64,000 nucleotides of DNA from NCBI RefSeq assembly GCF_000621625.1, contig NZ_KK211319.1, forward strand, positions 67,677 through 131,676, read 5' to 3'. A program made the position numbers and the translations under genes. The stretch comes from Crocinitomix catalasitica ATCC 23190. GTDB lineage: Bacteria > Bacteroidota > Bacteroidia > Flavobacteriales_D > Crocinitomicaceae. Below are positions 25,864 through 34,894 of the stretch, piece after piece. The notes under the pieces were generated by a model. It was given only the letters and a program-made list of their open reading frames with translations, was not told the DNA's origin and did not search any database. The stretch's first letter is position 1, and each line of letters opens with the position of its first letter.

Positions 25864-28485
25864 TTATGAATTTCTATTTTCACTGTCAATCTCTAACTGA
25901 TCTAATTCAATATCAATTTCCTCATTGTATAATTGGAATAATGGTTCAGCAATCGCCTTATTAGAGATCTTCTTTTCCATCCATAACAATAAACTTGGCA
26001 AGATCATCAAGTTAGCGAACATAGCGACAAGTAACGTTAATGAAACTAAAATACCTAAAGCTTTTGTTCCTCCAAACTCCGAGAAAGTAAACATTAAGAA
26101 TCCGAAGAATAGAACGATTGATGTATAAATCATACTCGTACCTGTTTCTCGTAAGGCTGAAAGAATACAATATCTTAAATCATGCTCATGCGTTTTTAAC
26201 TCTTGACGGAATTTAGCTAAAAAGTGAATCGTATCATCTACAGAAATACCGAAGGCAATACTAAACACTAATAATGTTGAAGGTTTAATTGGTATGCCAG
26301 TATAACCCATTATACCTGCAGTGAATAATAGTGGTACAAAATTCGGAACAAGGGACACAAGTACCATTCTCCAAGATCTAAATAAGATTGACATCAAAAT
26401 TCCAATAAGCACGATGGCAATACCAAGTGATATTAATAAATTGGTTACCAAATATTGCGTACCGTTTGAAGCAACAACAGAAGTGCCAGTAAATGTCACG
26501 CCCCACTCGTTAAGTGCAGCAGCCTCTTTTAAGTTTTGATTAAAGTTTTTATCGCTATGTAATTTATAGAATGAACTTTCATTCAAGGCAAATTCGTCTC
26601 TTAATGATTCATTTTCACCTGCATAATGCTTCTTAAGGTCGCTAAGTATGGGTGGGAAATTAGCATAAAGTTCTTTTAGATTGGCATCCTTCTCAGCGCC
26701 AGATTGACCATCAATCAAACTTACCATACTATCAACATACGTTTTATGTGGGTTGATAATATGAACAAATAAAGGGTTTAGACTATCAATTATTTCTTGA
26801 ATGTCGTATGAGCCGATATCTTTAATTTGTGTTGTTATACGCGTTAAAATCCGTGTCGAATCTACAAATCCATTCGTTCCACCTGCATTAGTTGAATTTG
26901 AAATATATTCTCCAATTTTTTGTAATTTGGAAGTAGAAGGAATCTCAAATTTATCTGGGTTATTATTACTATACGCCATGTTCGCAACCTTAATGGCATC
27001 GGAAATAGAGATAGATTTAGAGAATTGCCCATAATTTTCTAATAGAACCTGAGCAGAATCAATTTCATCAAAACGAGTGTAAAATGTATTTTTCTTTTTG
27101 GTATCAATTAAGATGTCAAAAGGTATAGATCCACCAAATTCGTCCTGAATGAATAATAGATCAAGTGTTATTTGATCATCCTGAGGAAGATCTCCGGTGA
27201 CATTACCCGTTGCTTTAATTTGAAGTGTACCAATAATTGCGATTAAAACAACAATTCCAGATCCAATAAAAACGTATTTTCTTTTATTCAAACTTAAAGA
27301 TTCTAGTTTCTCAACAGTAAAATGCAACCATTGTTTTTCTAAGTGTTTTAAATGCTTGCTTTTAGGGATTTTAGAATAACTTAGAATGATTGGTAGGATG
27401 GTAATTGACAATACAAAAACCAATAAAATATTTAATGATGCAATCTTACCAAACTCAGATAAACGACCTGAATTTGTAAAAATGAAAGTAGAAAATCCTA
27501 ACGCGGTTGTTAAATTCGTTAAGAATGTAGCATTCCCTATTTTCTGAATGACACGTGATAATGCTTTTACTTTATTTCCGTGATCTTTAATCTCTTGGTG
27601 GAATTTATTGATCAAGAAAATACAGTTTGGAATACTGATCACAATAATTAATGGTGGAATTAATACCATTAAAATTGAAAGCTGAAAATTAAATGCACCG
27701 ATACTACCTAAAGACCATATCACGCCAATAACAACAACTACTAATGCTATTAATACAATCTTAATTGATCTAAAGAAAATGAATAATAGTAATGATGTAA
27801 CACCAATGGAAAGCCCAATGAATAAGCCTAATTCCCCTTTAAGTTTTTCTCCAACGGCTACACGAATGTGAGGCATTCCAGAAATTCGAACAGGACCTAA
27901 TATATCTTCGTAAGACCTAGCCACATCTTCAACATCAAATAAGATATTGGCTTTTTTCATGTCCTTCATGATTTCTTCATCGACAAAAACCATCATCAAT
28001 GAAGCCTTACTCTCTATGTTGTATAAGAAGTCTTCGAAAATAGGGTTGTTACGAATTTCTTGCTTGAGACTGTCTACTTCTGCTTGTGTTTCAGGACGAT
28101 TTTTAACTGTCTTATTAAAGAAGAAAGTTTTATTTTCTGTATTTTTTTCTAGATTATAGATATGCGCCTCAGAAAAAACAGAATCAATAGCATCAAAAGC
28201 AGAAATTTCTTCGCCCATGTCATACCATGCTTGAAATTGTTCTAAACTATATAGGTTTTCTGGGTTTACAGAGAAAATTAGCAATGATTCACTTCCACCA
28301 AACGACTTTTTAAGTAGTTCGTAATCCTTTTTTGGTTGTGAATCTTTTGGAAGCATTGTTCCATAAGTATTGTCAACTTTAAGATTTGTCAACGCAAAAT
28401 ATCCAAGATATACTGTAATCGCTAGGATACAAGATAAAATAAGAATCCTGTTTCTTAGGATAAATTGTGAAAGTTTAAACCACAT
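25864..28485 (-). CDS. RND/MMPL-superfamily exporter
   Basis: 873-residue membrane protein with the duplicated MMPL/Patched-like layout: one N-terminal membrane helix, a large periplasmic loop, five or six helices, then the same again. The C-terminal half keeps the proton-relay segment FGISVDDTIHFLAKF. The equivalent N-terminal segment is ISIPNCIFLINKF, without the Asp pair, so proton coupling may rely on the second half. Proteins of this shape include HpnN-like lipid (hopanoid) exporters. The adjacent prenyl diphosphate synthase makes an isoprenoid lipid substrate conceivable. The acidic C-terminal tail (EEIDIELDQLEID) is cytoplasmic. A -7 box sits 26 bp upstream of the start. Confidence 0.88.
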   Translation of the reverse strand: MWFKLSQFILRNRILILSCILAITVYLGYFALTNLKVDNTYGTMLPKDSQPKKDYELLKKSFGGSESLLIFSVNPENLYSLEQFQAWYDMGEEISAFDAIDSVFSEAHIYNLEKNTENKTFFFNKTVKNRPETQAEVDSLKQEIRNNPIFEDFLYNIESKASLMMVFVDEEIMKDMKKANILFDVEDVARSYEDILGPVRISGMPHIRVAVGEKLKGELGLFIGLSIGVTSLLLFIFFRSIKIVLIALVVVVIGVIWSLGSIGAFNFQLSILMVLIPPLIIVISIPNCIFLINKFHQEIKDHGNKVKALSRVIQKIGNATFLTNLTTALGFSTFIFTNSGRLSEFGKIASLNILLVFVLSITILPIILSYSKIPKSKHLKHLEKQWLHFTVEKLESLSLNKRKYVFIGSGIVVLIAIIGTLQIKATGNVTGDLPQDDQITLDLLFIQDEFGGSIPFDILIDTKKKNTFYTRFDEIDSAQVLLENYGQFSKSISISDAIKVANMAYSNNNPDKFEIPSTSKLQKIGEYISNSTNAGGTNGFVDSTRILTRITTQIKDIGSYDIQEIIDSLNPLFVHIINPHKTYVDSMVSLIDGQSGAEKDANLKELYANFPPILSDLKKHYAGENESLRDEFALNESSFYKLHSDKNFNQNLKEAAALNEWGVTFTGTSVVASNGTQYLVTNLLISLGIAIVLIGILMSILFRSWRMVLVSLVPNFVPLLFTAGIMGYTGIPIKPSTLLVFSIAFGISVDDTIHFLAKFRQELKTHEHDLRYCILSALRETGTSMIYTSIVLFFGFLMFTFSEFGGTKALGILVSLTLLVAMFANLMILPSLLLWMEKKISNKAIAEPLFQLYNEEIDIELDQLEIDSENRNS

Positions 28486-28510
28486 TAAAATTTAGTTTTT
28501 AAATCGAGTA

Positions 28511-28518
28511 CAAATGTA
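28511..28518 (-). promoter_or_regulatory. Candidate -7 box for the RND-prenyl synthase operon
   Basis: Minus-strand TACATTTG exactly fits TAnnTTTG and lies 26 bp before the ATG. I could not find a clear TTTG -33 box at the usual distance. Confidence 0.4.
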
Positions 28519-28560
28519 ATAAAACGAAACTGAATCGGCTTATTATCGATAAGAATAGTA

Positions 28561-29421
28561 TTATTCATTAAACGATATGTATAATTCAGGATTCAAGAAT
28601 CTGCCGTTTTTCCACAATTCAAAATGAAGATGTGGACCGGATGTGTTTTCTCCCGTATTTCCAACAATCGCTATCGGATCACCTAATTGAACTTTTTCGC
28701 CTTGTTTTTTTAAGATGAGAGAACAGTGTTTATAGACTGATACTAAGTTGTTTTTATGTTGAACAGTGATGGTGTTTCCGTCAGTCAAAACCCATCCGGT
28801 GAAAATAACAGTTCCTTCTAAGCAAGCCTTTATTGGAGCATCTTCTGTAGTAGCTATATCAACACCGTAATGTTCGTCTGCAATATTAAATGATTGTGAT
28901 ACTATTCCAACAACTGGCGGGAAGAAAAATTCATAACCTACATTTTCGACATGTTTTGATCGTGCTTGTTCTTCTTTTGCCACCTTAGCACGCAAAATTG
29001 AGTCTTCTTTCGATTTGCTAAAATCTGGTAAATAGTTGTCAACTAAACTGTCGCCCATTTCGCCTTTTAGTTCATCTTCAATTGGCTCGTCTCTCAGTAT
29101 GCTCCTGAGGTCACGCATGTATTTAGTTTGTTGATTATAAGCTTTACTAATCGAGCCAATTTGTTTGGTGTTTTCATTGATTTGCGCTTGACTTGCATAC
29201 ATGTCATCATCAATAATAATTGCCTTAAGCGGAGTGTAGTTCAATAATAAAAGCAATGCTACTACAACAACAATGGTATAAAGTGCTACGAGGGTAAATA
29301 AGTTCATTGACGAAACACGAACACTCCATTTTTCATGGTAGTTAGAATCGTTAATAAAGGTTAATTTATGTTTAACCCGAATTCGACGAAAATAGTTCTT
29401 TATGTTTTCTCTGATAGCCAC
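28561..29421 (-). CDS. M23-family (LytM) peptidoglycan metallopeptidase, membrane-anchored
   Basis: 286 residues. A cytoplasmic N-terminus of about 40 residues precedes one membrane helix (LVALYTIVVVVALLLLL), a coiled-coil-like stalk (about 75-155) and a C-terminal LytM domain. Zinc ligands are visible in HYGVDI (H-x3-D) and HLHFEL, and the domain ends GRFLNPELYI, so the enzyme looks active and should cut peptidoglycan cross-links or be controlled through the stalk. GTG at 29421 is the first start. TAACTTTG (29437-29430), a perfect -7 box, lies only 8 bp upstream, implying a very short leader. The gene heads the minus-strand set with the RND exporter. Confidence 0.92.
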   Translation of the reverse strand: MAIRENIKNYFRRIRVKHKLTFINDSNYHEKWSVRVSSMNLFTLVALYTIVVVVALLLLLNYTPLKAIIIDDDMYASQAQINENTKQIGSISKAYNQQTKYMRDLRSILRDEPIEDELKGEMGDSLVDNYLPDFSKSKEDSILRAKVAKEEQARSKHVENVGYEFFFPPVVGIVSQSFNIADEHYGVDIATTEDAPIKACLEGTVIFTGWVLTDGNTITVQHKNNLVSVYKHCSLILKKQGEKVQLGDPIAIVGNTGENTSGPHLHFELWKNGRFLNPELYISFNE

Positions 29422-29429
29422 TAGACGTG

Positions 29430-29437
29430 CAAAGTTA
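29430..29437 (-). promoter_or_regulatory. Candidate -7 box for the M23 peptidase gene
   Basis: Minus-strand TAACTTTG matches TAnnTTTG eight bases upstream of the GTG start, so the transcript would be almost leaderless. Confidence 0.35.
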
Positions 29438-29631
29438 AGGTTATAAATTAACGTTCGTAATAATTTTATAAAAAATTAGTAAATCAATTATTCCTACAGT
29501 TAACTCATTAATTCAACGTTAAAGACAACTTTGTTATCTTGAAAAACGTTATATTTATAAGTGCTTAAGGAATTTTTAAACCAATCCAAAATAAATCATT
29601 CAACAATAGCTATATAGTTGATAAGAAATGA

Positions 29632-32043
29632 ATGCGAAATATCAGACAAATATCTATTGTTCTTAGCCTCCTCGTAATGCCTTGTTTGTCATATGGACAG
29701 CTGGTTACAACAACGGGTATTGCTCCAACAACTTTGGTTGAAGATATACTAGTTGGTGATGGAGTAGCAGTTTCTGGTGTAAGATATACTGGTTTTCCCG
29801 AAGCAATTGGTTCTTTTAACGGTGTCGCAACAAATTTAGGTTTGGCGAGTGGAATTATTTTAACAACCGGAACAGTAAAGAATGAAATTGGAGGTCTGAT
29901 TCGTGAACAACGTGGCCCTTTTGGTCCGAACAATACATCTTCAGCCGGCAAGGCTAATGGAGCACCTGGATATGGACCTTTAACTACTTTAGCAGGTGTT
30001 GAAACCGAAAATGCTGCGATTCTAGAATTTGATTTCGTTCCACAAAGTGATTCAGTTAGGTTTAGATATGTGTTTGGTTCGGATGAATATCCCGAATTCG
30101 TTGGTGAAGGATTTAATGATGTTTTCGCTTTTTATATTTCCGGTCCCGGATTTGGAGGGACGGTAAACATGGCGCAAATACCTTTAATCGGAGGTCCTGT
30201 TTCTATCGATAATATTAATAATGGTGTTTCTAACGAAGGTCCTTGCAGAAATTGTGATTATTACGTGAATAATGGTCTCGGTAATACGGCACCTCAAGAT
30301 GCAAGTGATTTCTATATTCAGTATGACGGTTTTACAATTGTAATGGAAGCAAGAGCTGCTGTTCAATGTGGTGAAACTTATCATTTAAGTATCGCAATTG
30401 CTGATGCAGGTGACGAAGCGTACGATTCTGGAATATTTTTGGAAGCGAATAGTTTAGAAAGTTATTTACCATTAAAAATGTCGGCGGCTTTAGAATTAGA
30501 CGGTTATGGAGATGGGAAAACAATGGGGGAAGGGTGTGAAAAAGCAACAATTACAGTAACAAGAAGAGATATCTCAGAGGCTTTATCAATTCCTATTGTT
30601 ACTTATGGTACAGCAACTGAGAGTGTTGATTATGAAGATTTGCCAGAAACAATAAATTTCGCGATCGGAGAGAATAGTAAAACTTTTTCTTTTGATGTTT
30701 ACGATGATGATTTAATTGAAGGTATTGAGTCTTTAACAATCGAATTAAATCATCCTGATCCTTGTGGAGAAGACAATTTTGTAACGATTGATTTGGATAT
30801 AAGCGATGTCGATGATTTGGTGGCAACAGTTGAGGATCAAATGGTGCGATGTGCTGGAGATGAAGTGGAATTAGAAGTTATTGTTACAGGAGGTTTGCCT
30901 GATTATACTTATGAATGGGCTATAGGTGGAGATGCGCCTACAGTAACAATTGAAACTGAAGAAACGGCTGAATTCTTTGTTACTGTTAATGATGCATGTA
31001 TTGGTATTCCTGTTACGGTTTCTGGAACAGTTACCGTCCCGGTTTATCCGCCACTAGTGGTTTTTACTAGTGATGATACAACTGTTTTATGTCCAAATAC
31101 GCCGATGGTATTAGCGGCTGAAGCTGGAGGTGGGGAAGGTACATATAGTTATGCTTGGACTTTGGATGAATTGCTTTTGACGGAAAGACCTTTTGTAACT
31201 GTTTCTCCAATGGTGACGAAGACGTTTATTGTAACCGTAACTGATGGCTGTGGAGAGACAATAGAAGGTGATGTGATGGTTACCGTTACCGCTTCAGTTT
31301 TACAATTAGAAATGGGACCTGACCAATTGAGTTGCCCTGGGGATAGTACGAATTTATTCGTTACAGCATCGGAAGGATTAGGAGATTACACTTATTATTG
31401 GTTACATTCCGGAGAAACTACAAGTAACGTAAAAGTAGCACCTTGGGAAACAACTGATTATTATGTTGCTGTTGAAGATGCTTGTCATACCTACGAAATT
31501 GTAGGTAAATCGACAGTTGAAGTGATAAAGCCATTAGCGAATTTTAATATTATTTCTCAAGATCCGATGGATGGATTACCGGTATCCTTTTTTAATTCTT
31601 CAGAAAGAAGTGTCGCGTGGGAGTGGGATTTTGACAATGGATTATTTTCTGATCTGCACTCACCAAGTACTGTCTATTCACCTTACGGATGGTATGATGT
31701 TACCCTAATTGCTTATGATTACTTGGGTTGTCCTGATACAATCACAAAACCAATCTATATAAAACCTGAATATTATTTTTATGCACCTAACGCATTTACG
31801 CCTGATGGAGACTCGTTCAATAATTCCTACTCAGTTAGTACAATTGGTGCGGTAGAATTTTACTTCGGTATTTTTAATAGATGGGGTGAAATTGTATTTG
31901 AATCTTATAATCCTTCATTTCAATGGAATGGTGATTATGGCAATGTGCTTGTGCAAGACGCTGTCCTTGTTTATAAGGCTATTATAAAGAATTTTGAAGG
32001 GGAAGTGAATGAATATGAAGGAACAATAACAATATTGCGGTAA
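29632..32043 (+). CDS. Choice-of-anchor L / Calx-beta protein with T9SS type B sorting domain
   Basis: 803 residues. A signal peptide ends near CLSYGQ (residue 23). Residues about 30-270 match the choice-of-anchor L domain (LVGDGVAVSGVRYTG, RYVFGSDEYPEFVGEGFNDVF). A Calx-beta-like domain follows (ATITVTRRD to DVYDDDLIEGIESLTI). Next are two or three Ig-like beta-sandwich units with paired cysteines and a PKD-like unit (AWEWDFDNGLFSD). The end is a type B gliding-motility-associated domain (YAPNAFTPDGDSFNN, IFNRWGEIVFES, YEGTITILR). It should be exported by T9SS and stay on or near the cell surface. It could be an adhesin, but no binding partner is apparent. Confidence 0.88.
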   Translation: MRNIRQISIVLSLLVMPCLSYGQLVTTTGIAPTTLVEDILVGDGVAVSGVRYTGFPEAIGSFNGVATNLGLASGIILTTGTVKNEIGGLIREQRGPFGPNNTSSAGKANGAPGYGPLTTLAGVETENAAILEFDFVPQSDSVRFRYVFGSDEYPEFVGEGFNDVFAFYISGPGFGGTVNMAQIPLIGGPVSIDNINNGVSNEGPCRNCDYYVNNGLGNTAPQDASDFYIQYDGFTIVMEARAAVQCGETYHLSIAIADAGDEAYDSGIFLEANSLESYLPLKMSAALELDGYGDGKTMGEGCEKATITVTRRDISEALSIPIVTYGTATESVDYEDLPETINFAIGENSKTFSFDVYDDDLIEGIESLTIELNHPDPCGEDNFVTIDLDISDVDDLVATVEDQMVRCAGDEVELEVIVTGGLPDYTYEWAIGGDAPTVTIETEETAEFFVTVNDACIGIPVTVSGTVTVPVYPPLVVFTSDDTTVLCPNTPMVLAAEAGGGEGTYSYAWTLDELLLTERPFVTVSPMVTKTFIVTVTDGCGETIEGDVMVTVTASVLQLEMGPDQLSCPGDSTNLFVTASEGLGDYTYYWLHSGETTSNVKVAPWETTDYYVAVEDACHTYEIVGKSTVEVIKPLANFNIISQDPMDGLPVSFFNSSERSVAWEWDFDNGLFSDLHSPSTVYSPYGWYDVTLIAYDYLGCPDTITKPIYIKPEYYFYAPNAFTPDGDSFNNSYSVSTIGAVEFYFGIFNRWGEIVFESYNPSFQWNGDYGNVLVQDAVLVYKAIIKNFEGEVNEYEGTITILR

Positions 32044-32073
32044 TTGATTACATTTGTTTTTTTGTAATCAATT
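32042..32073. repeat. Perfect 10-bp inverted repeat spanning a stop codon
   Basis: AATTGATTAC (32042-32051) and GTAATCAATT (32064-32073) are perfectly complementary around a T-rich 12-base loop. It covers the stop of the type B protein gene and ends five bases before the GTG start of the next gene. There is no T-run after it, so it is not a standard terminator; it could act on mRNA ends or translation. Confidence 0.55.
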
Positions 32074-32077
32074 GGTT

Positions 32078-34717
32078 GTGAATCTGAAAAAAATCCTTTT
32101 ATTCCTTTTTATTGGCCTGTTGTTACAATCTTGTAAGACAGATAAACCAAAGAAAAATAGTCAAGAAATTGAATTTTCTAATCACGATATATCTGATTCT
32201 ATTTTTGGTTTGTTGTCGGCAAAGGATCAATATGCTCAGCATTTTATCATCGAAATTCCTGCAGCGTATCAAGATAAAATTCCAGCATTAAAAACATGGT
32301 TAATTGATTGTAAGCCTGGAGGCTTAAAGTTTGTAAATTGGCAAAATGACAGTATTAAAAAGTTGAAGTTAGACCTTGATACACTATTGCCAATTACACC
32401 TTTTTATACAGCTGAATTTTTTGATGTTTTAAATTCCGATCCTTACCCTTTTTGGGATGTAAATAAAGCAAACCTTAATTTAGATTTGATCAAACCCTTT
32501 AATAATATAGGGTATAATTTAATTGAGTTTGCAGGTAACTTAAATTGGTCAGACCAAGGTGAGGAATGGTTAAAAAAATGGCAATCTTTAAATGGCAGCA
32601 GTTTTATTCAAGCCAATTATTCCGATCAAAATTTTGAGTCAGATTACCCAGAATTTATTAAAAGCCTTCAAAAGGTTAAAAACGGGATCAAAATTAACCT
32701 TACTTATATCGATTCTGTTGTCTTTAATCAATTCAGGGATTTGTATGATTTTGAGGGCCTATTTATTGTGCATCCCAAGGATAAAATGAAACAATGGTTA
32801 TTGCGAAACGGAGCAGACTTAATAACGGTTACTTTGGATACTGCTTTAACAGATGTTTTGAGTTTTAATAACTGGCAATTGAGGGAGGAAGATTTTAATG
32901 AATACGAAAAAAGTACGAGAAGAATTCTAGAGAAAAAACTTAGTATAATATACGATACTATTTCTCACGACTCAAATAAAGAGTTAGAATATAGTAGTTT
33001 AAATTTCAAGTTAAATAGTACAAGCCTACTAAATAATAAAAATAAACTCGTCGCGATTTCGAAAAAAACTACTGTTTATCATGCTGATGAAATCAGTATC
33101 AATTCAAGAATTAGATCAGAAAATAATATTCAATTCAAAAGGGTGATTTTAGACAGTATTTTCTTGAAAAAATTAAATCAATTCAAAGACCCAAATGTCT
33201 TGATTATTCCTACGGATTTATCAGCTGCACTTTTGGGTTATATTAAAGATAGTGTAAATACAAAAAATAGCCTTGTTTGTTTTGCAGATCCTAAACAATA
33301 TCAATACTTATCAAATCAAAAGAACCTCGTGTTTACAAGTGATTTAGAATTTGAATATTTGGTTCAACAATTCGCTGCGCGACTGCCTTTAAAAGGTGAT
33401 TTCTCTCTTAACGATACTGTTATAAAAGGATTGTCCATCAAGAAAAAATATTTAGCACGAACGTCACCAGATTTTGTCGGAGTGAATGCTGATACACTTA
33501 AAAGAATAGATTTTACAGTTCAATCCGCTTTAAACGGAAGAGCATTTCCTGGTTGTCAAGTTTTAATAGCTAAAAATGGTTGTATTATTTACGATAAATC
33601 TTTTGGTTATCATAGTTATGACCGCGTTCGTAAAGTAAATAGTGAATCCCTATATGACTTAGCGTCTCTAACCAAAGTGATTGCGACTACAATGGTCGCT
33701 ATGCGATTATATGAGTTAGGAACATTTAAACTTCAAGATAGTTTATCTAAATTTTTACCTGACTCATTAAAAGATCATCTTCAATTTCCAAGTACAATTC
33801 GAAATATTACTTTTTCTGAATTATTAACGCATAAAAGTGGAATGCCTGCTGGTTTTCCAATATTGAGATATATGCAGTATGTGAAGGATTCAGTGAAGCG
33901 TTTTGACAAATATTTTTGTGATCAACCTAGCGAATTTTTTAATGTAGAGGTTGCTGAGAATTTCTATTTGGAAAATGAATATCTTGATTCGATGTGGTTG
34001 ACCTTAAATCAAATTTGGTTAGATCCCGACAAACCTTATAAGTACAGTGATGTCAATATGAATACGCTGTATGTCCTTTTTAAAAGTATGTTGGATAAAA
34101 ATCCTGAAAAATTTGATTTAAAAGCGAAAGAAACAACTGCGAATAATTTCGATAAATTCCTTTTGAATTATTACTTTAAACCACTTTCAATGGATCATAC
34201 GCGATACATGCCTCGCAAGGAATTTGCTAAGGAAAAAATCGTGCCGACTGAAACGGATAATTATTGGAGAAAACAAACTTTACGAGGCCATGTTCATGAT
34301 CCTAATGCTGCATTATTGGGTGGTGTTGCGGGAAATGCAGGATTATTTTCAACAACCAATGATCTTGCTATTATTTGCGAATTGATTAGACAAAAAGGAA
34401 TGTACGGAGGGCGTCAATATTTAGCGGCTGAAACAGTGAATAAATTTATTGCTACCCAACCTAATTCGCATAGAGGTTTAGGTTTTAACAAGCCGTCGAT
34501 TAATGTGTCGGCATTTGGTTGTTCAGGTGATGCTTCACCAGCAACTATTGGTCATACAGGATTTACTGGAACTTGTTTTTGGATTGATCCAGAAAATGGT
34601 TTAACATTTATCTTCCTATCCAATCGTGTAACACCAAAAGTGAACAATCGAATTTACCAATATGGCGTTCGAAAAAAGATTCACCAAATCGCTTATGATG
34701 CTTGCTATGTAGATTAG
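32078..34717 (+). CDS. Lipoprotein: decayed GH3-like domain fused to beta-lactamase-family serine hydrolase
   Basis: 879 residues from GTG at 32078, which gives a lipoprotein signal ending LLLQSC (Cys19); in-frame TTG codons upstream are less likely. Residues about 400-879 form a serine beta-lactamase/penicillin-binding-type domain: Ser530-x-x-Lys533 (SLTK), Tyr656-Ser-Asp, and HTG at 826-828. Residues about 30-300 follow the layout of a glycoside hydrolase family 3 N-terminal domain (PGGLKFVNW, FEGLFIVHP, LRNGADLITV, STRRILEKKL), but the TDA catalytic Asp strand reads IVHPKDK, so that domain is probably inactive. Intact GH3/beta-lactamase fusions occur in Bacteroidota. A cell-wall role at the outer membrane is likely; the substrate is unknown. 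Confidence 0.8.
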   Translation: MNLKKILLFLFIGLLLQSCKTDKPKKNSQEIEFSNHDISDSIFGLLSAKDQYAQHFIIEIPAAYQDKIPALKTWLIDCKPGGLKFVNWQNDSIKKLKLDLDTLLPITPFYTAEFFDVLNSDPYPFWDVNKANLNLDLIKPFNNIGYNLIEFAGNLNWSDQGEEWLKKWQSLNGSSFIQANYSDQNFESDYPEFIKSLQKVKNGIKINLTYIDSVVFNQFRDLYDFEGLFIVHPKDKMKQWLLRNGADLITVTLDTALTDVLSFNNWQLREEDFNEYEKSTRRILEKKLSIIYDTISHDSNKELEYSSLNFKLNSTSLLNNKNKLVAISKKTTVYHADEISINSRIRSENNIQFKRVILDSIFLKKLNQFKDPNVLIIPTDLSAALLGYIKDSVNTKNSLVCFADPKQYQYLSNQKNLVFTSDLEFEYLVQQFAARLPLKGDFSLNDTVIKGLSIKKKYLARTSPDFVGVNADTLKRIDFTVQSALNGRAFPGCQVLIAKNGCIIYDKSFGYHSYDRVRKVNSESLYDLASLTKVIATTMVAMRLYELGTFKLQDSLSKFLPDSLKDHLQFPSTIRNITFSELLTHKSGMPAGFPILRYMQYVKDSVKRFDKYFCDQPSEFFNVEVAENFYLENEYLDSMWLTLNQIWLDPDKPYKYSDVNMNTLYVLFKSMLDKNPEKFDLKAKETTANNFDKFLLNYYFKPLSMDHTRYMPRKEFAKEKIVPTETDNYWRKQTLRGHVHDPNAALLGGVAGNAGLFSTTNDLAIICELIRQKGMYGGRQYLAAETVNKFIATQPNSHRGLGFNKPSINVSAFGCSGDASPATIGHTGFTGTCFWIDPENGLTFIFLSNRVTPKVNNRIYQYGVRKKIHQIAYDACYVD

Positions 34718-34894
34718 TTCTATCTATCAATTATTAATGGTCAACTTGCTCTCCTTTTCTTAAGGTAATTGTATAATATTTAGTAAAAAGGTTGCATATA
34801 ACTATCATCAAGCCTTAGCGTTCTCGACTAATATCTATTCCCATAACCCCTCGTCCTTCGAAGCCATAGCGTAGGAGGAACTAAAAACTAAGCC
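34718..34894. other. Intergenic gap with repeat-like words
   Basis: No gene is seen. The stretch carries AAGCCTTAGCG (about 34810) and AAGCCATAGCG (34860-34870). The second lies inside TCCTTCGAAGCCATAGCG followed by TAGGAGGA, which can fold. ACTAAAAACTA and TAACTATCATC also occur, as before ruvB. The ATAGCGnAGG core recurs in the hairpin-rich element near 43.5 kb. Confidence 0.4.

Noticed and set aside
32042-32073. Rho-independent terminator
   Set aside because: The stem is AT-rich and no T-run follows it on either strand at the right place.
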